Positions 8,744-15,809 of a stretch of DNA of 31,293 nt are shown piece by piece (position 1 is the stretch's first letter; every line of letters starts with the position of its first letter). The notes below the pieces were generated by a model. The model was not told the DNA's origin. It searched no databases and worked only from the letters and a program-made list of their open reading frames with translations. Origin of the DNA: Halarsenatibacter sp964630835. Lineage in GTDB: Bacteria; Bacillota; Halanaerobiia; Halanaerobiales; Halarsenatibacteraceae. The translations under genes and the position numbers were made by a program. The stretch covers positions 1-31,293 of the forward strand of contig CAZVZM010000019.1 in the NCBI GenBank assembly GCA_964630835.1. Direction: 5' to 3'.

Positions 8744-9604
8744 TTACTCCTCCTCCCGCTCTTTCTTCTCTTCCAGATATATCCTTGCACAGCTGCGGGC
8801 AAGCTCCCTTACTCGATCAATATATTTGGTCCTCTCGGTAACACTTATTGCCCCCCGGGCATCCAGAATATTGAACAGATGTGAGCACTTTAAAGTGTGA
8901 TCATAAGCAGGTCTTGTCAATTCAGCTTCCAGGCATAGCTCCGCTTCCTTTTCGTTGTGATTAAACATCCTGCGCAGTCTGTCAACATCTGCAACATCAA
9001 AGTTATAACTGGATTGCTCATATTCATTTTGATAATATATGTCACCATAGGTCACACCTTCAACCCACTGCAGGTCATAAATGCTTTCCTTCTCCTGTAA
9101 ATACATTGCAATCCTTTCCAGGCCGTATGTTAATTCCACAGTTACTGGATCAGTATCATATCCTCCAACCTGCTGAAAATAGGTGAACTGAGTGATCTCC
9201 ATTCCATCCAGCCAGACTTCCCAGCCCAATCCCCAGGCTCCCAGAGTGGGGGCCTGCCAGTTATCCTCTACAAATCTTATATCGTGCTCTACAGGAACAA
9301 TCCCCAGGCTCTTCAGACTTTCGAGATAAATATTCTGAATTTCTTCCGGAGACGGTTTTATAATAACCTGATACTGATAGTGTCTTTGAACTCTATTGGG
9401 ATTTTCTCCGTACCTTCCATCCTGAGGCCTTCGAGAGGGTTGAACATAGGCGGTGCTGGTGCTGTCCTTTCCCAGAGCTCCCAGAAAGGTGGCAGGACAC
9501 ATAGTTCCCGCCCCCACTTCCATATCATAGGGTTGTTCGATAACACAGCCCTGATCATTCCAGAATTTGTGCAGATCAAAAATTATTTCTTGAAAATTAA
9601 TCAT
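8744..9604 (-). CDS. glyQ: Glycyl-tRNA synthetase alpha subunit
   Basis: This is the catalytic alpha subunit of bacterial glycyl-tRNA synthetase, a class II enzyme core of 286 residues. Typical sequences are FWNDQGCVIEQPYDMEVGAG near the N-terminus, YVQPSRRPQDGRYGENPNR, APTLGAWGLGWEVWLDGMEI, and VTYGDIYYQNE. The start is an ATG at 9604, preceded by AAGGAG at 5-6 bases; five extra in-frame codons upstream overlap that site and are rejected. The gap to recO is only 66 bases and contains a terminator-like hairpin. There is no room for a T-box leader, so glycine-dependent T-box control is not apparent here. Confidence 0.97.
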   Translation of the reverse strand: MINFQEIIFDLHKFWNDQGCVIEQPYDMEVGAGTMCPATFLGALGKDSTSTAYVQPSRRPQDGRYGENPNRVQRHYQYQVIIKPSPEEIQNIYLESLKSLGIVPVEHDIRFVEDNWQAPTLGAWGLGWEVWLDGMEITQFTYFQQVGGYDTDPVTVELTYGLERIAMYLQEKESIYDLQWVEGVTYGDIYYQNEYEQSSYNFDVADVDRLRRMFNHNEKEAELCLEAELTRPAYDHTLKCSHLFNILDARGAISVTERTKYIDRVRELARSCARIYLEEKKEREEE

Positions 9605-9642
9605 AATCACTCCTTTCAAACCAGATATAAATTTCTCTATTT

Positions 9643-9672
9643 AAAAGAAAAATCTCCCCCGGGGGAGAGATT
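9643..9672 (-). terminator. Terminator-like hairpin at the recO stop codon
   Basis: On the minus strand, arms AATCT(CT)CCCCC and GGGGGAGATT meet back to back and are followed at once by TTTTTCTTTT. That is the form of an intrinsic terminator with a GC-rich stem. The recO stop codon (9671-9673) lies at the 5' base of the stem. Only 66 bases separate recO from glyQ, so it may end deoC-recO transcripts or act as a partial terminator inside a longer operon. Confidence 0.6.
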
Positions 9673-10459
9673 ACTCATCTCCAAACATTCCGATAAATCT
9701 GCAGGAATTGATATTAATATCAAGGTGATAATTAATAAATTTATCAATTATATTATCGATATAATCAATTCTATCTTTGTCAAGCTTTTTTTCATGAAGC
9801 GATAACTTATTATAGCCTGTATAAACAAAATCTCGAAGAGCTATATAGCATTTACTATCAAATGGAAAAAGTCCCCGGGAAGGAGCAGATTCCTGACAGC
9901 AGAAAACCCCACCCTGCTTCAGGGAAAAAACAATCCTGTCCTGACTGTTAAAACTATCCGCACCAATATCCTCGTTACAATTCAGACATTTGAATAAGTT
10001 AGGAGCAAACCCTAAAAGAGCCAGGCTTCTGGCTTTAAAGATGAGAAGAATACTTTTATAGGATTGAAGTTCGTCATTTTCGGAAAGATGCTCAAGGGTG
10101 GTAATGAGATGTGAAAAAAGCCCTTCATCACCGGCCTCAATACCGGTCTTTTTGTAAAATTCCAGAATGTAACTGCCGTAACTAAGTCGTGTAAGGTCCT
10201 CTCTCAAAACCTGAAACGAACGCCGGGAAGAAAGACTATTAATGCTGCCCAGCTTTTCCCTCTTCTCCGGCTGATAATATTCGATATCGTTCCAGCAAAA
10301 CTTCTGCAGTAACCCTGCCTTACCTTTGCCAGGTCTGGCAGCATTCGGGGCTGCCAGGCGAAGGAGACCTTCATTCAGGCAGTAAAAGGTGACCAGTCGA
10401 TCGGTTTCCCCGAGGTTTTGTTCGTTCAATACCACCCCTGTAGTATTCCGCAGAGCCAT
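9671..10459 (-). CDS. recO: DNA repair protein RecO
   Basis: RecO helps load RecA onto gapped DNA in the RecFOR pathway. The protein has 262 residues. The N-terminal OB-fold starts GVVLNEQNLGETDRLVTFY, a close match to the family's beginning. The helical middle contains SYGSYILEFYKK. A Cys motif KCLNCNEDI and a second pair FCCQE form the expected zinc-binding site in the C-terminal half. The ATG at 10459 has no strong ribosome site and lies 8 bases after deoC ends, which suggests translational coupling. Its stop codon is in a terminator-like hairpin. In many Bacillota recO follows era directly; here deoC lies between them. Confidence 0.93.
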   Translation of the reverse strand: MALRNTTGVVLNEQNLGETDRLVTFYCLNEGLLRLAAPNAARPGKGKAGLLQKFCWNDIEYYQPEKREKLGSINSLSSRRSFQVLREDLTRLSYGSYILEFYKKTGIEAGDEGLFSHLITTLEHLSENDELQSYKSILLIFKARSLALLGFAPNLFKCLNCNEDIGADSFNSQDRIVFSLKQGGVFCCQESAPSRGLFPFDSKCYIALRDFVYTGYNKLSLHEKKLDKDRIDYIDNIIDKFINYHLDININSCRFIGMFGDE

Positions 10460-10467
10460 AACAGGTA

Positions 10468-11151
10468 TCAGCTTTCATCTTCAGTAACTATCGCCACTCC
10501 GGAGCTGGTGCCAATTCTATTAGCACCTGCATCGAGCATCTCCAGTGCATCGGAAAAACTGCGAATTCCACCGGAAGCCTTAACTCCAAGCTCTCTGCCG
10601 ACGGTCTTTCGCATAAAATTCACAGCCTCCGGAGTGGCTCCATCGGGACCAAACCCGGTCGAAGTTTTAATGAAATCTGCTCCCGCATTCATCGCTACCT
10701 CTGAGGCTCTTTTTATTTCCTCTTCATCCAGATAACATGTCTCCAAAATAACTTTAACTATGATATCCGAGGTCACCCCTGCTGTGTTTGTGGCCTCAAC
10801 AACTGATCCTATGTCCGATTCTACCAGATCATAAGAACCCGATTTAAAGGCGGCAATGTTCATTACCATATCCACTTCCGTGGCTCCATTTTTTATTGCA
10901 TTTCTGACTTCAAAAGACTTTGTTTCGGTAGTATTACCCCCCAGCGGAAAACCTATTACTGTACAGACCTTTACCGAAGATTCCTCCAGCTGTCTGCTGG
11001 CGAAAGGAACATAAATTGGAAGAACACATACCGAAGCAAATTCGTGCTCCATGGCTTCCTGGCACAGGGTTTTAATATCTTCTACTGTTCCCTGAGCGCT
11101 TAAATTTGTATGATCAATCATTTTCGCCATATCCTTTGGTTTTATGGCCAT
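10468..11151 (-). CDS. deoC: Deoxyribose-phosphate aldolase
   Basis: DeoC cleaves 2-deoxyribose 5-phosphate to glyceraldehyde 3-phosphate and acetaldehyde in deoxynucleoside breakdown. The protein has 227 residues, normal for the short bacterial form. It has IDHTNLSAQGT near the N-terminus, the Asp motif EVDMVMNI, the catalytic Lys motif VKVILETCYL, the Schiff-base Lys in DFIKTSTGFG, and VKASGGIRS followed by GTSSG at the phosphate-binding end. The ATG at 11151 is chosen because it follows AAGGAG by about 11 bases; a GTG four codons earlier lies within the ribosome site. A promoter is visible about 110 bases upstream. It probably forms a two-gene unit with recO, and cdd, which acts in the same salvage area, lies two genes upstream. 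Confidence 0.95.
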   Translation of the reverse strand: MAIKPKDMAKMIDHTNLSAQGTVEDIKTLCQEAMEHEFASVCVLPIYVPFASRQLEESSVKVCTVIGFPLGGNTTETKSFEVRNAIKNGATEVDMVMNIAAFKSGSYDLVESDIGSVVEATNTAGVTSDIIVKVILETCYLDEEEIKRASEVAMNAGADFIKTSTGFGPDGATPEAVNFMRKTVGRELGVKASGGIRSFSDALEMLDAGANRIGTSSGVAIVTEDES

Positions 11152-11264
11152 ACAAAATTTCACTCCTTATTATTAACTGTTAAATTATGTGGAAACTCTA
11201 TTTCTAAATAAACCGCAAACAAATAGAACCACAATTATCGCGAAATTAGCTATCAATCTCAAAT

Positions 11265-11293
11265 GCTATAATAATATTCTAGAATAGAGTCAA
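11265..11293 (-). promoter_or_regulatory. Probable promoter of deoC-recO
   Basis: On the minus strand, TTGACT (11288-11293) and TATAGC (11265-11270) are separated by 17 bases. It lies in the 205-base gap between era and deoC, which otherwise shows no gene or clear hairpin. The -10 box is only a 4 of 6 match. Confidence 0.55.
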
Positions 11294-11356
11294 ATACTCC
11301 TCCCTGTTTTTTGCGTTAATGTTTCCTGCCCAATCCTCAACTCATACCATTAATTA

Positions 11357-12235
11357 TCAATCATATCCAAGATAACGCATATGAGACTTTTTTTTGCGCC
11401 AGTCTTTTTTTTCTTTCACCCAGAGATCCAGGTAGATTTTGCGTCCTAAAAGCTCTTCTATTTGCTTTCTGGCATTCTGCCCAATCTTCTTCAGCATTTT
11501 ACCGTTCTTCCCTATAACAATTCCCCTGTGACTCTTTTTTTCCACATGAATATTTGCTCTTATATAGGTTATATCATCTCTGTCTTCCATTTCTGCTATA
11601 GTAACTGCAGTGCCATATGGAATTTCATCCCAGGTATGATTAAAAATTTGTTCTCGCACAAAATCAGCTACCAGATCTCGTTCCACTCTATCCACAAACA
11701 TATCTTCTGGATAATACTGCGGTCCTGCAGGCAAATTTTGACGCAGAAATTCGTAAATTTCCTCCCGTCCCTGACCCGTCTTAGCAGAAGTTTCCAGAAC
11801 TTTCATTCCAGTTCTTTCTGCATATTTTTCTTTTCTTTCCTGTAACAAATCTCCGGAAATAAGATCAATCTTATTTAAAATAAGAAGGGACGATTTTTCT
11901 TCTTCAATTTGTGAAAGGATAAAATCGTCTCCCGGGCCAAAGGGCTTTTCCGCATTGCATACAAAAAAAATAATATCCACTCCAGATAAACTTTCATTAA
12001 TCTCTTTCAGCATAAACTCATCAAGCTTATCTTTTGTACCGTGAACACCCGGAGTGTCAAGAAATATTGCCTGAAAATCTTCCCTCGTTAATATGGTCCT
12101 GACTCTCTCTCTGGTTGTTTGAGGAAGACTGGAAACAATGCTTGCTTTAACCCCTATCAAACCGTTAATAAGCGTGGATTTCCCCACATTCGGTCTGCCC
12201 ACAACTGCTATAAAACCTGATTTATACTCTTCCAT
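11357..12235 (-). CDS. era: GTPase Era
   Basis: Era is a 16S rRNA-binding GTPase needed for maturation of the small ribosomal subunit. The protein has 292 residues. The G-domain motifs are G1 GRPNVGKST (residues 13-21), G3 DTPG, G4 NKID and G5 SAK. A C-terminal KH domain contains VIGKNGKMLKKIGQNARK, the RNA-binding GXXG-type loop (GKNG). The ATG at 12235 is preceded by GGAGG at 9 bases, within the last codons of cdd; the two reading frames overlap by 14 bases. Its neighbours YbeY and Era both act on 16S rRNA maturation, a functional pairing widely conserved in Bacillota. Confidence 0.97.
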   Translation of the reverse strand: MEEYKSGFIAVVGRPNVGKSTLINGLIGVKASIVSSLPQTTRERVRTILTREDFQAIFLDTPGVHGTKDKLDEFMLKEINESLSGVDIIFFVCNAEKPFGPGDDFILSQIEEEKSSLLILNKIDLISGDLLQERKEKYAERTGMKVLETSAKTGQGREEIYEFLRQNLPAGPQYYPEDMFVDRVERDLVADFVREQIFNHTWDEIPYGTAVTIAEMEDRDDITYIRANIHVEKKSHRGIVIGKNGKMLKKIGQNARKQIEELLGRKIYLDLWVKEKKDWRKKKSHMRYLGYD

Positions 12236-12644
12236 CTCTCATGTCCTCCGCTGTAAAATAATATGGTAACATCTCGTCTGCAGTTACCATCCTTTCTTTG
12301 CTATTCAAATTTGCCATTATTAATATCATATCAGGATTGAACTCCACGAGCACCTGCCGGCAGGAACCGCAGGGAGATGCAGGCTGAGGTGTATCAGCAA
12401 TCACGGCCAGAGCATGAAAATCCCTTATGCCGTCCGAAATAGCACTGTAGATAGCTGATCTTTCCGCACAGCAGGTTAAACCCAGAGCTGCGTTTTCTAC
12501 ATTGGCTCCTTTAAAAATTTTTCCCTCATCTGTAAGCAGAGCAGCACCCACAGCAAAATCAGAATAGGGAATATATGCATTCTCACGAACTGTTTTTGCT
12601 GCTTCAATCAATTTATTTTTCTCTGATTTCTCAATTTTTTTCAA
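12222..12644 (-). CDS. cdd: Cytidine deaminase
   Basis: This is a homotetramer-type cytidine deaminase of 140 residues that converts cytidine and deoxycytidine to uridine forms. The catalytic zinc site is clear: CAER with C59 and the proton-shuttle E61, and PCGSCRQ with C92 and C95. The N-terminal YIPYSDFAVGAAL and GANVENAA substrate-binding motifs are intact. The start appears to be TTG at 12644: GGAGG lies 8 bases before it and the translation from there matches the family's beginning. No in-frame ATG is present in the first part of the gene. Its end overlaps era by 14 bases. cdd beside era and ybeY is the usual Bacillota order, normally with a diacylglycerol kinase gene that is absent here. 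Confidence 0.96.
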   Translation of the reverse strand: MKKIEKSEKNKLIEAAKTVRENAYIPYSDFAVGAALLTDEGKIFKGANVENAALGLTCCAERSAIYSAISDGIRDFHALAVIADTPQPASPCGSCRQVLVEFNPDMILIMANLNSKERMVTADEMLPYYFTAEDMRDGRV

Positions 12645-12735
12645 TATACTTGCCTCCTCGGATTAAATCAAATGAGTTCATTTCCAGATAAATTGATGAG
12701 TTCTGTTTAAATTCACTTCTGTAATGCTTATCCAT

Positions 12736-12942
12736 CATGGAAGCTATAAGACCCCTTTTATAATGAAATTTGCCTCAGCTTAAGTTTAGTTTTCGGCCAA
12801 AAATAGTCCTGTCTCTGCGAGAGCTCCTCCATGAACTCACCCTCAGCCGGTACATCCTGAGCATGAGACACGATTTTTGGGCCATAAACCTGACCCGGGT
12901 TTCGAAAAATTTCCAATGTCACTTCGCTTCACGGCTTCCATG
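12736..12942 (+). repeat. Dispersed intergenic repeat, copy C (full length)
   Basis: This is a complete copy of about 207 bp. It begins CATGGAAGC and ends GCTTCCATG, perfect inverted ends. Weaker inverted similarity follows inside, to the AATGAAATTT block on the left and GAAAAATTTCC on the right. A second nested pair is TCGGCCAAAAATAGT and the inverted form around ACGATTTTTGGGCC. Against copy D the order of blocks is the same throughout. With its flanks it fills the 366-base gap between DUF3048 and cdd, where I see no gene. It has no transposase and no convincing reading frame. Confidence 0.75.
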
Positions 12943-12964
12943 TATAATCATTATCAAAGTAATC

Positions 12965-12988
12965 AAAAAAAATCGTCTGATGACTGAT
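12965..12988 (-). terminator. Possible terminator 3' of the DUF3048 gene
   Basis: On the minus strand, ATC-A-GTC, loop ATCA, GAC-GAT forms a short stem with one bulge, followed by an eight-T run. It begins about 22 bases after the DUF3048 stop codon. The stem is short, but the T-run is good. Confidence 0.4.
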
Positions 12989-13010
12989 ACGGAAAAAAAT
13001 CCATATTTAA

Positions 13011-14015
13011 TTACTCAATTTTAATATCAGCCGTTTCCGGTATAATATTTATCCAGGTAAATCCTTCAGGAAGTATGATTTTATCACTATCATCATCCTT
13101 ATTTTTAAATTCTATTTTTTCATTGTCCTCCGAATACTCCCAGCTGCCTTTGTAACTCTGACCGCCGGAAAGAAAAATAGCCTCCCCTGCTGACTTTAAA
13201 TCAATATCAAGTCTGCCTTCATCATCAATCAGACTGTGTTCCGCCCTCATTATTACTAGATTTTTGGGGGCAATAATTTTCCCCTGCACATCTCTGTGAG
13301 GATTATCACCATAATACCTTTTAAATTTTTCATTCTCCTGATCCAATATATACGATATTTTTCTCCCCCAAAATGATAAAACAACCTCTTTTGCTGGCTC
13401 TGAAACATCTCTTAAAGAGTTCTTTGCCTCCTCATAAAAATCAATGCCAATCTCGTCTCTGAGATTTGAATTATATTCATATTCAGTCATTTCACTCTGC
13501 TGTGAATTTAATATGCGATCTCCCGCCTCCCTAATGTAATTATCTCCGGTATAAATATTATGAGGCACGGATCTTTCTTCGTGCCGAAAAAAATAACTAT
13601 CATTTTGGAGTTCATCCATGTTGATTATTTCTCCGCTATACAGACGATGGAGGGCTTTTTCGCTCGCCCCGGCATGAAAAAGAATAGAATCATGTTGAAG
13701 GGAGGCTTCCACCATATAAGACCGCAAACTGCGAATAGGTCCTATCTTATCCGGGAAGTCGGAGGTATAGCCGACAATAAATCTGGTGATACCTCCTTCC
13801 ACCAAAAACTCATAAACCAAATCTGCATCAGCCAGGCCGGCTTGAGGCCGTGCTTCCTGATAATCCTCGACAACCACCAAAGCTGAAAAATCATCGCTGG
13901 CCTGCACCGGATTTAAAATAATTGCTGCGGTCAACAAAAAGACAAAACACAACAAAAAAAATGATAAAACCGGGCCTATTCCCGCTGGAAGCCGGGGTTT
14001 TCTGATGAATAACAA
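13011..14015 (-). CDS. DUF3048 domain protein (YerB-like), exported or anchored
   Basis: This is a protein of about 334 residues from the DUF3048 family, whose function is unknown to me. An N-terminal positive stretch and a hydrophobic segment at about residues 14-38 indicate export or membrane anchoring. No lipobox Cys follows that segment, unlike lipoprotein members. The conserved family sequences ARPQAGLADADLVYEFLVEGGITRF, seen in two parts, then IGPIRSLRSY and FHAGAS, are present. The start is uncertain. A GTG at 14024 overlaps the ribosome site GAGGTG, so the TTG at 14015, 6 bases after that site, seems better. The gene lies between the CorC-type gene and cdd, outside the usual conserved order, and a full-length repeat follows it. 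Confidence 0.85.
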   Translation of the reverse strand: MLFIRKPRLPAGIGPVLSFFLLCFVFLLTAAIILNPVQASDDFSALVVVEDYQEARPQAGLADADLVYEFLVEGGITRFIVGYTSDFPDKIGPIRSLRSYMVEASLQHDSILFHAGASEKALHRLYSGEIINMDELQNDSYFFRHEERSVPHNIYTGDNYIREAGDRILNSQQSEMTEYEYNSNLRDEIGIDFYEEAKNSLRDVSEPAKEVVLSFWGRKISYILDQENEKFKRYYGDNPHRDVQGKIIAPKNLVIMRAEHSLIDDEGRLDIDLKSAGEAIFLSGGQSYKGSWEYSEDNEKIEFKNKDDDSDKIILPEGFTWINIIPETADIKIE

Positions 14016-14055
14016 AATTGACACCTCTAATTGACTGTTGATTTTGATTTGATAT

Positions 14056-15327
14056 TTAATGATAGGTCAATTTTTCTAGGGGATCGTCTGAAATTATACG
14101 GACTCTTTTTATTCTGTGTTCACTGGTCTCCAGAACTTCTAAACTCAGCCCTTCCTGTTCCAAACTTTCTCCTTCTCTGGGTAAATAGCCGAGCTGATGG
14201 AGAATATAACCGCTGATGGTCTCATAAGTCTCTTCATCTCCCAGAGGATGGATTAGATACTCATTTATTTTATCAATGTCCACTCCTCCTTTTACTATTA
14301 GCTCATGTTCCCCTATTGGCTCGATTTTTTTCTCCTCCGGATCAAATTCATCTCTGATATCTCCAACTATCTCTTCCAGCAGATCCTCAATAGTAATCAA
14401 CCCCGAAGTTCCTCCGTATTCATCGAGAACAATGGCCATATGCTCCTGTCTCTTCCTCATTTCATTTAACAGCTGATTGATAGGTTTGCTTTCAGGAATA
14501 AAATATATTGGTTTTATAAAATCCTTCAGATCATGAGCTTCCAGGCTGTCATTTTTGCTATCAAGCAGCATATTAAGAAGATCCTTAACATAAACAAGTC
14601 CCACCATATCATCTATTTTTTCTTCATAAACTGGTATTCGCGAATAGCCATGTTCTACGGCCAGCTCCACAACCTTTTTGACCGTTTCCTTCTTTTCAAC
14701 ACATACCATGGCTGTTCGAGGTACCATAATTTCTCTGACCATCGTATCATCAAAGTCAAATATGCTGTGTATCATCTCGCTCTCAGTTTCTTTTATTGCA
14801 CCTTCCTCCTCACCTACATTAACAAAACGTCTAATTTCCTCTTCGGTTAGAAAAGCCTGAGACATCACGTTTTCCGCCCCGATAATCACTTTTATCAGCC
14901 AGGAAAAAAAACTTACAAATGGAGCAAAAATCCTTTCCATCCATACAAGATAGGGAGCAACAACCCTGGCGTACTGAATTGAACGATTATTTCCGAGAGA
15001 TTTCGGTGTAATCTCTCCAAAAATCAAAATTAGAAACGTCATTACACCTGTGGCAATCCCAACGCCCCGACTGCCAAAAAGGTCAATGGCCAGAGAGGTT
15101 GCTATTGCTGAGGCAGCAATATTAACCAGATTGTTGCCTATGAGGATGGTGCTAAGAAGCCTTATTTCATCCTCAAGAAGCTTATCCACAAGGTCAGCTT
15201 TTTTATCTCCTTTATTGACTTTATCCTTTATTTTTACCCGGCTTGCCGCCATAAAGGCAGTTTCCGAGCCGGAAAAAAATGCTGATAGAAAAAAAAGTAT
15301 CAGCAGCATTATAAACTGCCAGATCAT
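14056..15327 (-). CDS. CorC/HlyC-type CNNM membrane protein with CBS pair
   Basis: This is a 423-residue hemolysin-C/CorC family protein. An N-terminal DUF21 (CNNM) transmembrane domain covers about residues 1-180 with at least three hydrophobic helices and the signature FFSGSETAFMAAS. A tandem CBS pair follows (MVPRTAMVCVEK, YSRIPVYEEKIDDMVGLVYVKDLL, and VLDEYGGTSGLITIEDLLEEIVGDI). A C-terminal CorC_HlyC domain ends the protein. Relatives take part in magnesium or other cation homeostasis; the name hemolysin is historical and not a predicted activity. The ATG at 15327 follows GGGGGGAG by about 4 bases. It starts 44 bases after ybeY ends. It is not part of the usual ybeY-cdd-era order, so it looks like an insertion shared with DUF3048. 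Confidence 0.93.
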   Translation of the reverse strand: MIWQFIMLLILFFLSAFFSGSETAFMAASRVKIKDKVNKGDKKADLVDKLLEDEIRLLSTILIGNNLVNIAASAIATSLAIDLFGSRGVGIATGVMTFLILIFGEITPKSLGNNRSIQYARVVAPYLVWMERIFAPFVSFFSWLIKVIIGAENVMSQAFLTEEEIRRFVNVGEEEGAIKETESEMIHSIFDFDDTMVREIMVPRTAMVCVEKKETVKKVVELAVEHGYSRIPVYEEKIDDMVGLVYVKDLLNMLLDSKNDSLEAHDLKDFIKPIYFIPESKPINQLLNEMRKRQEHMAIVLDEYGGTSGLITIEDLLEEIVGDIRDEFDPEEKKIEPIGEHELIVKGGVDIDKINEYLIHPLGDEETYETISGYILHQLGYLPREGESLEQEGLSLEVLETSEHRIKRVRIISDDPLEKLTYH

Positions 15328-15371
15328 TTTACTCCCCCCACCTTAATAATGGGAATAGCTTTAGGAAAATA

Positions 15372-15809
15372 TCAGCTGCGAAATCTGTCAAACTTTTGCA
15401 GATATTTTTCCTCCAGAGTTTTCATTTCCCGGCTAGATTGTTCTGATTTATGATTATAGCCACATAGATGCAAAACTCCATGGACGACCAAAAAACCCAG
15501 TTCTCGCATAAAAGAATGCTGATAATCCTCTGCCTGTTCAAGAGCCATTTCAAGCGATACAATAACCTCTCCCAGAAGTTTTCCTTCCATGGGAAAAGCC
15601 AGCACATCGGTGGGACCCGAACTGCTTCTATATTTTTGATTTAGCTCTGCAATTTCTTCATTATCCATGAAGGTGATGCTCAGCTCCTTTTCTTTTTCAT
15701 GCTTCAGTTCGCCCCTGGCAACCTCCTCAGCCAGTTTTTTTAAGTCATTTCTCTCCTGTTCTTTAATCAAATCTTTATTTGACTTATTGCTCATCTTCAC
15801 TACCAGCAT
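15372..15809 (-). CDS. ybeY: Endoribonuclease YbeY (16S rRNA maturation)
   Basis: YbeY is a metal-dependent endoribonuclease involved in 16S rRNA 3'-end maturation and ribosome quality control. The protein has 145 residues. The central block ISITFMDNEEIAELN is seen here as LSITFMDNEEIAELNQKYR, followed by PTDVLAFP and the zinc motif HGVLHLCGYNH. The three His ligands are all present, but the common GYDH is GYNH here. The start is taken as ATG 15809, 9 bases after GGAGG; ATG 15794 is an alternative that would remove five residues. Either way the gene overlaps the end of the HD-phosphohydrolase gene (by 26 or 11 bases). The pgpH-ybeY overlap is common in Bacillota. Confidence 0.93.
   Translation of the reverse strand: MLVVKMSNKSNKDLIKEQERNDLKKLAEEVARGELKHEKEKELSITFMDNEEIAELNQKYRSSSGPTDVLAFPMEGKLLGEVIVSLEMALEQAEDYQHSFMRELGFLVVHGVLHLCGYNHKSEQSSREMKTLEEKYLQKFDRFRS

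Noticed and set aside
9605..9670. T-box leader for glycyl-tRNA synthetase
   Set aside because: The gap to recO is only 66 bases and has neither the specifier stem nor the T-box sequence.
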